Origin: Dehalogenimonas etheniformans
Lineage (GTDB): Bacteria; Chloroflexota; Dehalococcoidia; Dehalococcoidales; Dehalococcoidaceae
DNA: 64,000 nucleotides
NCBI RefSeq assembly: GCF_014672715.2
Contig: NZ_CP058566.2
Span: 1,364,001-1,428,000 of the forward strand
Reading direction: 5' to 3'
Shown: positions 55,788-63,497 of the stretch, piece after piece
How the letters are laid out: every line of letters starts with the position of its first letter
Position numbering within the stretch: position 1 is the stretch's first letter
Notes under the pieces: generated by a model
The model's database searches: none
The model's input: only the letters and a program-made list of their open reading frames with translations
What the model was told of the DNA's origin: nothing
Translations under genes and position numbers: made by a program

Positions 55788-55839
55788 TTCAGAGACCTGG
55801 TCAGGAAGTTAGAGGGTTCGATCCCCCACCCCTGAACCA
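55788..55839 (+). pseudogene. tRNA-like remnant sharing tRNA-Ala 3' sequence
   Basis: TAGAGGGTTCGATCCCC (55810-55826) repeats 17 bases of the tRNA-Ala T arm (55694-55710). The fragment ends in CCA, and TTCAG (55788-55792) can pair with CTGAA (55832-55836) as a partial acceptor stem, but there is no anticodon arm and the T stem has only three pairs. It could be a decayed tRNA or an attachment-site copy left by an element that used the tRNA gene. Confidence 0.5.
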
Positions 55840-55967
55840 AATTCCTCGCACGACCAGCTGATTTCCTCATTTTTTACAGATTTGTTTTTCCGACCCCAAA
55901 AAGCTTTTTTTGCGAAACGATTCGGTTTTAATTAGCTTTACCGCAAACGCAAGATTCGTTTCCGAAA

Positions 55968-56111
55968 TCAAATCTTCTGAAAGACCGTCCCTTCAGTAGC
56001 AACTAACCTCGGAAGCCTCTCCCGGCTTTCCAATGAACTCATTGCGCGAAACCAGATGACGCAATTCATTTCATAATTTGCTTCAGACACATTTGTGCTG
56101 TTTTCATTCAT
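55968..56111 (-). CDS. 47-residue open frame behind strong promoter, unknown
   Basis: ATG at 56111, stop at 55968. The ATG is 5 bases past a consensus TATAAT, so it would be read as a leaderless mRNA. The peptide is polar with one W-F-R and an acidic-basic mix, with no known motif. It may be the start of a decayed regulator gene. Coding status is unproven. Confidence 0.25.
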   Translation of the reverse strand: MNENSTNVSEANYEMNCVIWFRAMSSLESRERLPRLVATEGTVFQKI

Positions 56112-56116
56112 GGGGT

Positions 56117-56144
56117 ATTATAGCACATAAGTTCACTATGTCAA
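56117..56144 (-). promoter_or_regulatory. Near-consensus promoter facing left
   Basis: Minus strand TTGACA (56144-56139), 16 bases, TATAAT (56122-56117): both hexamers are perfect. Between them is GAACTTATGTGC, one base from the GAAC-N4-GTTC form of Gram-positive-type LexA boxes. No recognisable gene follows. Confidence 0.6.
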
Positions 56145-56297
56145 GCGACTCATGTCGTTTTTGGCAGGGAATATTTGTTATGTACTATGCTCGCTATGTT
56201 GATATACCTGAAATCCTTCACCTAAACGCATTCAGAATAACCTTCGCAATCCTGCTGCGAAATTTATTGTAGGTAAACACTCCCCCAACTCAATTTA

Positions 56298-56366
56298 ATT
56301 ACGTATTTTTACCCCGTAAAACACGTAAGAATACGGATAGTGTCTAAGCTTGATGAAACGCATAAT
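56298..56366 (+). promoter_or_regulatory. Tandem dyad operators plus promoter of surface protein gene
   Basis: Proximal dyad AACACGTA-AGAA-TACGGATA (56320-56339), 21 bases, -10 CATAAT (56361-56366). A poorer distal dyad ATTACGTA-TTTT-TACCCCGT (56298-56317) starts 22 bases earlier, two helical turns away on the same face. The -35 (TAGTGT) is poor, as expected for an activator-dependent promoter. A half-site AATACGTA overlaps the -10 at 56364. Confidence 0.6.
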
Positions 56367-56423
56367 ACGTAAAAAGTCTTAGAAACAAGGCCTGATAAAA
56401 AATTCCGTTTGAAGGGAAACAGC

Positions 56424-59123
56424 ATGAATCCCCTGAAAAACAATGGTGTTCTGTTGCACATCGTAGCCGGGGCTATAGGAGCGGTCGCTTCGTTCCTGAT
56501 GCTGGGATTCATGGTTATCCCCGCAATGGCGCAAACCGGCGGCACCTACACGCTGACGAATTCAACCACGTCCAACGTAAACCTGGACTGCGCCATCGAC
56601 TCAACAGGTATCACCCATGTCGTTTACCAGCGCGGCGGGGCTATCTATTACCGAGCGGGGACCAGCGGAGCCGAGGAAGTAGTCGATACTCCCCCAACCG
56701 GTTTCGCCGATAACAATCCGGCGATCGCCATCGGCCCGGACAACCTGCCTCAGATCGTGTGGGCAGCCAACGATGGCTCGTATTACAAAAAGAGAGCGAC
56801 AACCGGATGGCCGGCATCGCCCATTCTGGTGGGAGACGTACCGCTGGGAGGTAATCCCGACATCGCCATCGGCGCCGATAACGCACCCAGGGTGATATAT
56901 TCCGCAGACTGGGATGGAGACTCCTTGGCAGAGACGATGTTCACCACCGGGAACTTCCAAACGGCGACGGTGATCTTTGATAGCGGGCTAGACAACACCC
57001 GCGGCATCGGAAATTACTACTCCAATCCACACATCGCCATCGACTCCGCAGGGGTCTATCACGTTACGGCCGGTCACAAGCTTAACACGCCCGGAACTCC
57101 TAACGTTATCACATATTCGGTAGCTTACTTCAATTCGGCCGGGAGCGGAACCCGAATGGAATCCCCACCAAGGCCTTCCGAAGCCCAGTTCAGCCAGAAC
57201 CCGATCGCTACCACCGGTACGGGTGTCCGGGCGGCGTACGCCCAGGGGGGAAGCGCTTACTCGGCAACATTGGGAACAACCTGGTCCGAGGTTTCAATGG
57301 GGAACGTCACTGGTGTAGCCATAACCGGCGGAAGTTCCTTTGCGGCGGCTTACCTGTCCGGCACAAACATCATGTACGCGCTCTCAAGCGGCGCGGGTTT
57401 CGGTGCCGGGACCGCCGTGGACGCAGGCAACCTGCCTTCTTTGGTGTCCAATTCTACCGGAGTCTCGGTGTATTATCTTTCGGGCGCGGCCGTTTCCCAG
57501 GTCATGCTCAAGGTCTTTCCGTTTCCGAATGCGGCGCCGTTGGTGATCGCCAACCCGGCTAACGTATCGGTGACCGCCGGCGCCAACGCCGTCTTCACTG
57601 CCACCGCCAGCGGCAACCCCCTGCCCACCGTCCAGTGGGAAGTCAGTGTCAACAACGGGGCATTTACCCAGATAACCGGCGCCACTTCCACCACGCTCGT
57701 TATCTCGAATACCACCGCCGCCATGAGCGGCAATCGATACCGAGCGGTCTTCCACAACAACCAGCCGCCGCCAAACGGGACAACGGTAATCACCACCGCT
57801 GCCACACTAATTGTGAAAGTAACGCCGGTGATCGCTTACCACCCTGCCGGGATTGCCGCGGCGACGCCCCTCACCGCAGCCCAATTAAACGCCACGGCCA
57901 CCAATCCAAATCAGCCAGGTGTCGCTATTCCGGGCACGTTCACCTACAAACTGGCCTCGAATAACACGATACTGACAGTCGGCAGTACGTTGACCCCAGG
58001 CAACAAGTTAATAAACGTCAGCTTTGTGCCAAACGACACTATCAATTACAACAACGGCACTGGGTCGGGCACCATCAGCGTCGCGCTGCCCGCGCCGTCC
58101 GTCACGCTGGTATCCTCGGTCAACCCGGCTGCGGACGCCAACACCCAGATTACATTTACAGCGACGGTGGCCGCCACCGCTCCCAACCCTACGGGCACGG
58201 TGACCTTCAAGGAAGGCCAGGCGGCGCTGGGATCCGGGCCGGTGACCCTGAACGGCGGTACCGCCTCTATTACCGTCACTCTCCCCAGCGGTTACCACAA
58301 CATCACCGCGGTGTATAGCGGCGACGCCAATTATTCTTCCACGACTTCCAATGCGGTTTCGCAGACGGTTAATACCCCCGGTACCGGCGGCGGCGGAGGG
58401 GGCGGGGGAGGAGGCGGCGGTTTCGGGTCGCAGTTGATAGGCATCAACCTTGCGGGTGAATCACCCTTCATGGATGGCAACGGCAAGTCACTCACCCCCG
58501 GCGTCATCAGCACCGCAGACGGCAAGGTCACACTGTCCATTCCGGTCGGCGTCTATATCTGGAACGCCGCCGGCGCAGCCCAGCCTTTCCTGTCGGCCAG
58601 GGCGGTCGACAACCCGCCGCCGACGCCAGCAGGACAGGCGCTCATCGCGACCATTGAAATGGGCACCACCGGCGTTACCTTCAATCCCGGCATCTCGATC
58701 ACCTTCACCTATTCTGCCGCCGAACTCGCGTCGAATGTGGGTGAAAATAGCCTGTACATCGCCTGGTGGGACGGCTCGGTGTGGGTCAAGCTTGCCAGCA
58801 GCGTAGACACCTCCAAAAAGATGGTCACCGCCACCATCACCCACTTCACCACCTTCGCATTGCTGGGCGCCATCCAGGCGCCTCCCACGACGACTCCGCC
58901 GCCAACGACGACGCTGCCCCCAACCACCACGGGGGTTATTCCAACGACAACAATAGCCATGCCGTCCACAGAGCCGGTCACTACAACGACCGCGGCTCCC
59001 CCGGCATCCAGCCCGGTTAACAGCGGCAGTAAAGCGCTCGGTTGGTTACCGGTAGTCCTCGGGGGCGCCGCCGGGATCCTGGCCGTCGGTGTGATCATCA
59101 GCATCGCCAGACGGAAAAGATGA
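56424..59123 (+). CDS. Surface-anchored protein with Ig-like repeats
   Basis: 899 residues. A signal peptide ends near I-P-A-M-A-Q-T. An N-terminal region (about 40-370) has repeats of the I-A-I-G-P-D-N-x-P-x-I-V-W kind, suggesting a beta-propeller. Ig-like domains follow: one with V-T-A-G-A-N-A-V-F-T-A-T-A-S-G, an MBG-like one, and a Big_3_5-like one with F-T-A-T-V and Y-S-G-D-A-N-Y. Then come a run of eleven Gly, a beta-rich domain, a Pro/Thr linker and a C-terminal helix with R-R-K-R as membrane anchor. Possibly an adhesin or envelope-layer protein. AAGGGA precedes the ATG at 56424. Confidence 0.85.
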   Translation: MNPLKNNGVLLHIVAGAIGAVASFLMLGFMVIPAMAQTGGTYTLTNSTTSNVNLDCAIDSTGITHVVYQRGGAIYYRAGTSGAEEVVDTPPTGFADNNPAIAIGPDNLPQIVWAANDGSYYKKRATTGWPASPILVGDVPLGGNPDIAIGADNAPRVIYSADWDGDSLAETMFTTGNFQTATVIFDSGLDNTRGIGNYYSNPHIAIDSAGVYHVTAGHKLNTPGTPNVITYSVAYFNSAGSGTRMESPPRPSEAQFSQNPIATTGTGVRAAYAQGGSAYSATLGTTWSEVSMGNVTGVAITGGSSFAAAYLSGTNIMYALSSGAGFGAGTAVDAGNLPSLVSNSTGVSVYYLSGAAVSQVMLKVFPFPNAAPLVIANPANVSVTAGANAVFTATASGNPLPTVQWEVSVNNGAFTQITGATSTTLVISNTTAAMSGNRYRAVFHNNQPPPNGTTVITTAATLIVKVTPVIAYHPAGIAAATPLTAAQLNATATNPNQPGVAIPGTFTYKLASNNTILTVGSTLTPGNKLINVSFVPNDTINYNNGTGSGTISVALPAPSVTLVSSVNPAADANTQITFTATVAATAPNPTGTVTFKEGQAALGSGPVTLNGGTASITVTLPSGYHNITAVYSGDANYSSTTSNAVSQTVNTPGTGGGGGGGGGGGGFGSQLIGINLAGESPFMDGNGKSLTPGVISTADGKVTLSIPVGVYIWNAAGAAQPFLSARAVDNPPPTPAGQALIATIEMGTTGVTFNPGISITFTYSAAELASNVGENSLYIAWWDGSVWVKLASSVDTSKKMVTATITHFTTFALLGAIQAPPTTTPPPTTTLPPTTTGVIPTTTIAMPSTEPVTTTTAAPPASSPVNSGSKALGWLPVVLGGAAGILAVGVIISIARRKR

Positions 59124-59291
59124 CAGCCTGCATCGTCAAGATCTAAACGGCATTAGAGGGCAGTGGACAAGCCAGGAGGATCGGCTCGTTCACCAGGACC
59201 TATTGAGTCATCGCCGGCAATTCCGATTTTCGTTGTGCCCGTCCAAGATGGACTGGCATGTTTGGCTTGACTGGAATATGATTGCCTAACC

Positions 59292-59510
59292 ATGAAAACC
59301 ACGCTCCGCCTTCTGCTATCGATCGTCGCTATGGTGCTGATTGGCAACTTTATCATCCTGAGACTCTACGGAGACACGCTTCAAAGCTCCAACCTGTTCA
59401 TTGTCCGCGGCACCGTGTTTTACCCATTCGCATTCCTGAACGGAATCCTCGGCGTGGCACTCGGTGCATATATTTTCCTGGATTGGAGAAAAAGCCGCTC
59501 AGAATCTTAA
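59292..59510 (+). CDS. Small two-helix membrane protein, unknown
   Basis: 72 residues with helices at about 5-24 and 42-62 and a basic C-terminus (D-W-R-K-S-R). No family recognised. The ribosome-binding site is weak. It lies between the surface protein gene and a strong terminator, so it may be real; the two-helix pattern and charge distribution support coding. Confidence 0.5.
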   Translation: MKTTLRLLLSIVAMVLIGNFIILRLYGDTLQSSNLFIVRGTVFYPFAFLNGILGVALGAYIFLDWRKSRSES

Positions 59511-59533
59511 GATGCATGGACCAAGATCGAATA

Positions 59534-59569
59534 AAAGAAAGAGGGTGCCGTGTGGCACCCTCTTTCTTT
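59534..59569. terminator. Strong bidirectional terminator
   Basis: A 16-bp perfect stem (59534-59549 with 59554-59569) with a 4-base loop and A/T tracts built into its ends. It separates the small membrane protein gene from the convergent multicopper oxidase gene. Confidence 0.92.
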
Positions 59570-59583
59570 AGGAAGGACCGGGA

Positions 59584-62500
59584 TCAACGACTGAGAACTT
59601 TGATGTTGGTCGTGCCAAAGAATCCGAACCCATCCTTGGTCATGCCCCAGATGGATACCAAAGTCTGGCCGGCGGAGACACTGTCAGGTCGATCTAGGAA
59701 TGCCAGCAGGTCCGCTATCCCATCGGCGTTGGTGTCCTGAATCTGGATCTTGGTCGGCCGGGTGGACACATTGCCGAAAGGCGTGGGGCCGATCCTGACG
59801 GTAGCCTGATCGATGTTTCTAACATCGAAGGTGGAGCTGCCAAAGACGGTCATCTTGAACGTGCCTTTAGCATTCGGATTGAACACCTTCGGAGCAAAGT
59901 CAGCATCGACCTGAGTCGGAGCCTTAACGGTAACGACAGCCGTGTCGGATCCTACTCCACCATCATCGTCAGCGACCGTCACCGTGACGGTGAAACTGCC
60001 AGCGGTGGTGTAGACATGGCTTAACACGAATGTCTTGTCCGTAAGATCGAGGTTCATGGTTCCCGACCCATCGCCGTAGTTTACGGTTGCCGACCAGGCA
60101 TCGCTGCCCGGATCAGTGAAGGAACCCGAACTGGCGAAGGTGCCACCCACCGGGATTGTCTTATCCGGCCCTGCATTGACTACAGGTCCAGCGTTGCCGA
60201 CGCTAACGATCGCCGTGTCAGAACCACTGCCACCTTCGTCATCCATAACGACTACGGTTACAGTGAACACACCATTGTCGGTGTACTTGTGGCTCAAGGC
60301 GAAAGTCTTGTCAGCGTTAAGAGCCAAGGCCATGACTCCGGATCCGTCGCCGTAATCAACGGTGGCCGTCCAGAGATCGACATCCGGATCGGTGAAGGAA
60401 CCGGAACTGACGAAGGTATCGCCCTCGTTGATAGCTGCATCCGGGCCGGCATTAACCACCGGAACGTCGGTAAAGGCTACAAGGGCAGTGGCGGTACCGG
60501 AGGTGTTGAGACGGTCGGTAACCACAACGGTGATGGTATACGAGCCATGCTGAGCGTAGGTGTGGCTGAATACGAAAGTCATGTTGGTGTTCAGAGCCAG
60601 CGGATTGACTCCGGTTCCATCACCATAGTCGACCGTTGCCGTCCAGGGAGCCGCTCCGGAAGCCCGGTACGAGCCACCGCCACTAAGCACGAAGGTGGTA
60701 GGATCAGCCGCGGCGCTGTTGATCGTGACTACGGGCGGAGCATAGACCGCATCCGGCCGCATCATCTCGTTGTCTTCATGGTCAACGATATGGCAGTGCC
60801 AGACGTAGTCATACATGCCGTTCGGCCAGGCCTGAGATTGGACCGGCCCATTGGGAACGAACGCATAATGGATATCCGCAGCAGGAGTAGTAACCGGGAA
60901 GTGCTGCGGACCCCAGCGGACAACAAACCTGGTAACCATGAACGGGGGAACAAAAACCGTGTCTTTCCAGCCGGCTTCATTAGGATCGGGCGGAACTACT
61001 CCACCGGTGAGGAATGGGGTGATGTCCGGGTTGCCCCCGTATTTTCCTCCCGAGGCGGTTGAAGGTGTATAGGCCAGCGGAGGTCCAAAAGCCGGTTCAT
61101 AAGCTCCAGAAGCGAATGCCGCTTCATAAGCCGCGATGTAGCCGGTAGATACGGGAATGGGCGGAACGGCCATTGGATCCGGCCACATACCCATGTAGGC
61201 CTCCCGGTTTAATACCTGGAATTGAGCCAGATGGGTGTGAATAGGATGGGCATCCATAGTAGTATTGATGATCTCCCAGATTTCCGTTGTACCCTCAACC
61301 GGGAATTCGGTCAACCAGTTCATCAAACCGTCAGACTGGCCGCCGTTAACAGGCAACAGAGGCGGAGACATATGCTCGTTCGGCATCGCGGGATCGGGCC
61401 GCAATCCATTCCACTTGGAGTTATTGACCACAGCCTCCAGTGGACCGCCTACCCAGTTGTAAACAAGACCGGTGCCGTCGACGGGAGTGGTCCGAGGGGT
61501 ATCGAAAGCGATCTCATTGAGGGTCAGGGCGCGGATCTTATCTACGGTTACGCCCGCGGCCAGAGTCCCCGTGGCGGGATCTACCAGACGCACGATCTGT
61601 TGCGCGCCCGCCCTGATTGCAGGACCTGTTGCCGGGTTATATCCGGTATCCGGGGCTCCTGCCGTGACTCTAAATTGCATGACGACACCCGTTGTGGCTG
61701 GATCATTGAAACCAGTGGCGGTGAGATCGCTCAGCGGAGCATCTGGACCAAAGTTGTGAAGAACGAGCCTGTCGCCCACGACGGCGGTACCGAAATCGAC
61801 GATGAACTCAGCCCGCTCGCCGGGCATGATCCGCAGGTAATCAACAGCCACCGGGGTATCCAGGTAGCCTTGATCAGTGCCGATCTGCCAGATGGTGGGT
61901 TCGACTGGATTGATATTAGTCACCTGGTATCCCGCCAGAGTCGGAATATTTGGAGGGGGAGCATTTTTAAAGCTAAGGATATAGCTCCTAGAATTGGAAC
62001 CGTTGATCAGGAAGAAGCGCTGCCTTGTATTTGGAACGTTCAGATAAGGCCAGGCCTTACCGTTGACGCATAACGCAGCCAAGGTATTAGGATCACCATC
62101 GAAGAATTCCGGAGCCCAGAACTGGTGCTCCGGATTTAACGCAGGATTGGTGGGATCATCGGGGCCGGCAGGGAAGTAAAGCTGACCGTTTTGATCGAAG
62201 ATACGATCCTGGATAACCAGCGGAACCAGGACATCAGTTCCCACGCCAGTCGCAGTAAGGCCGGGGGGAAGCTGTAGGTTCGGATCGATTAGCAAGTACG
62301 CGCCTGCAAGACCGGCGTAAACATTAAGGCGGGTGGCACCCAGGGTGTGATCATGGAACCAAAGCGGGGCCGCTTCCTGGATGTTGGGGTAAGTATAGAT
62401 GGAATAATTCTGAGGTGTAATGCCGTCCCAGCCCTCGGAGTAGAATGCCTTGCCGGTCCTCCCAGCAGAAGTGAACCAAGCTTCAGGACCACCATCAACC

Positions 62501-63174
62501 GCCGCGATATCCTCTCCGCCATGCAGGTGCACCGCGGCAGGGATATCCGCCAGATAATGGGCGGGGTTGCCGATCCACGGAACCCCCGGATCCGCATTTG
62601 GAATATACATCGGGGAACCATCGGGGTTAGCCCAATGGAGACTCTGGTCGATGGCCCATTTATATGCCAGTACGTTGGTGGTATTTGCATTACCAAGATT
62701 GTTGGTGAATTTGAAGGTGTTGGGTGTGCCGCGAGCGGCTACCACAACAGGTCCGGTGTAAGTATCGCGGGTGATGGTGGTATCGGTCCCTGCCGTTACA
62801 TAGCCCCACACCCAGGTGCCGGTGTACGTTCCGGCGGCCGGAACAAAATCAGAAGGCAGCATGTTTGCCTTAAATTCACGCATCTCGATGTTGACTTGAG
62901 AGGCAGGCGTGACGATAGTTTGGATTGTTCCGTTAGGCAATGGAGTGATATCCAGAACAGGCAGCGGATCCAGGTATTTTGTCAAAGTTCCTCCCACAAT
63001 GGGCACCTGGCCCTGGGAGTTCGGCGTCATGACCGCCGCCTGAGCTTTGACTCTCTTGGGTTTTTCAATGAGTTGGACACCAGTTGCCGCCAGCGCGCCT
63101 AAGGCTACGCCAGCTGCGCCTGCCGCTTTGGCAAAATCGCGGCGTGTCATTTTGATCATGTCAAATCTTTCCAT
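59584..63174 (-). CDS. Tat-exported multicopper oxidase with three PKD domains
   Basis: 1196 residues. A Tat signal (T-R-R-D-F-A-K-A-A-G) opens the protein. Copper sites: H-L-H-G-G (about 213), W-F-H-D-H-T-L-G (about 271), H-P-I-H-T-H (about 641) and W-H-C-H-I-V-D-H-E-D-N-E-M-M (about 791), so type 1 and trinuclear centres are complete. It resembles CotA/bilirubin-oxidase and metal-oxidising enzymes. Three PKD-like repeats with V-D-Y-G-D-G-[ST]-G follow (about 820-1080), then a C-terminal domain with D-T-N-A-D-G-I-A-D. GGAAGG precedes the ATG at 63174. Oxygen or metal is the expected substrate pair; the exact one is unknown. Confidence 0.92.
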   Translation of the reverse strand: MERFDMIKMTRRDFAKAAGAAGVALGALAATGVQLIEKPKRVKAQAAVMTPNSQGQVPIVGGTLTKYLDPLPVLDITPLPNGTIQTIVTPASQVNIEMREFKANMLPSDFVPAAGTYTGTWVWGYVTAGTDTTITRDTYTGPVVVAARGTPNTFKFTNNLGNANTTNVLAYKWAIDQSLHWANPDGSPMYIPNADPGVPWIGNPAHYLADIPAAVHLHGGEDIAAVDGGPEAWFTSAGRTGKAFYSEGWDGITPQNYSIYTYPNIQEAAPLWFHDHTLGATRLNVYAGLAGAYLLIDPNLQLPPGLTATGVGTDVLVPLVIQDRIFDQNGQLYFPAGPDDPTNPALNPEHQFWAPEFFDGDPNTLAALCVNGKAWPYLNVPNTRQRFFLINGSNSRSYILSFKNAPPPNIPTLAGYQVTNINPVEPTIWQIGTDQGYLDTPVAVDYLRIMPGERAEFIVDFGTAVVGDRLVLHNFGPDAPLSDLTATGFNDPATTGVVMQFRVTAGAPDTGYNPATGPAIRAGAQQIVRLVDPATGTLAAGVTVDKIRALTLNEIAFDTPRTTPVDGTGLVYNWVGGPLEAVVNNSKWNGLRPDPAMPNEHMSPPLLPVNGGQSDGLMNWLTEFPVEGTTEIWEIINTTMDAHPIHTHLAQFQVLNREAYMGMWPDPMAVPPIPVSTGYIAAYEAAFASGAYEPAFGPPLAYTPSTASGGKYGGNPDITPFLTGGVVPPDPNEAGWKDTVFVPPFMVTRFVVRWGPQHFPVTTPAADIHYAFVPNGPVQSQAWPNGMYDYVWHCHIVDHEDNEMMRPDAVYAPPVVTINSAAADPTTFVLSGGGSYRASGAAPWTATVDYGDGTGVNPLALNTNMTFVFSHTYAQHGSYTITVVVTDRLNTSGTATALVAFTDVPVVNAGPDAAINEGDTFVSSGSFTDPDVDLWTATVDYGDGSGVMALALNADKTFALSHKYTDNGVFTVTVVVMDDEGGSGSDTAIVSVGNAGPVVNAGPDKTIPVGGTFASSGSFTDPGSDAWSATVNYGDGSGTMNLDLTDKTFVLSHVYTTAGSFTVTVTVADDDGGVGSDTAVVTVKAPTQVDADFAPKVFNPNAKGTFKMTVFGSSTFDVRNIDQATVRIGPTPFGNVSTRPTKIQIQDTNADGIADLLAFLDRPDSVSAGQTLVSIWGMTKDGFGFFGTTNIKVLSR

Positions 63175-63277
63175 TAAAAATCCTTCCTTCCTTTTTATTA
63201 ACCGTGGATTGAGATCCGGGAACCGAAATGGGGCACCGCTACACCTCCCGAAAAACACTTCGCTCAGTACTTAAGTC

Positions 63278-63324
63278 ATTATTAAACTGAATAATGTTGG
63301 GTGCTATAGGTATATCTACTTATT
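63278..63324 (-). promoter_or_regulatory. Dyad operator plus promoter of multicopper oxidase
   Basis: Minus strand: AATAAGTA-GATA-TACCTATA (63324-63305), 21 bases, then AATAAT (63283-63278) as -10. The -35 is poor. Transcription near 63271 would give a leader of about 100 bases. Confidence 0.6.
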
Positions 63325-63442
63325 TTTTACACATTTCAATACTCGTTTTTCAGGCCAGATGATCGGCATAAGTTAGCAATGGTATTGTATAGTTAGGTTT
63401 TGTCCCTGAAGTCCTATTTAATCGATTGGAGCCTATCATTTC

Positions 63443-63472
63443 TTGCCCGCCCCCAGCCCCCGCCCGTATAAT
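63443..63472 (+). promoter_or_regulatory. Promoter of methyltransferase gene
   Basis: TTGCCC (63443-63448), 18 C-rich bases, TATAAT (63467-63472), followed by GAGGAG and the ATG at 63498. Confidence 0.55.
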
Positions 63473-63497
63473 GCTGCTATTCAACCGAGGAGCGTTT

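Larger units (their letters stand above)
55840..56297. other. AT-rich gene-poor stretch
   Basis: About 460 bases with no recognisable gene family, lower in GC than its surroundings. It contains only a 47-residue open frame on the minus strand with a strong promoter, and a dyad ATTGCG/CGCAAT near 56040-56065. The composition and the tRNA remnant beside it suggest remains of an inserted element. Confidence 0.5.
63175..63497. other. Intergenic region between divergent genes
   Basis: About 320 bases holding the dyad promoter of the multicopper oxidase (63278-63324) and a promoter for the methyltransferase (63443-63472). The middle part (about 63325-63440) shows nothing recognisable. Confidence 0.6.

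Noticed and set aside
56078-56272. 64-residue plus-strand open frame in the AT-rich stretch
   Set aside because: No ribosome-binding site, crosses the strong leftward promoter, no family.
62347-63102. 251-residue plus-strand open frame opposite the multicopper oxidase
   Set aside because: Antisense to the Tat signal and first copper motifs; no family recognised.
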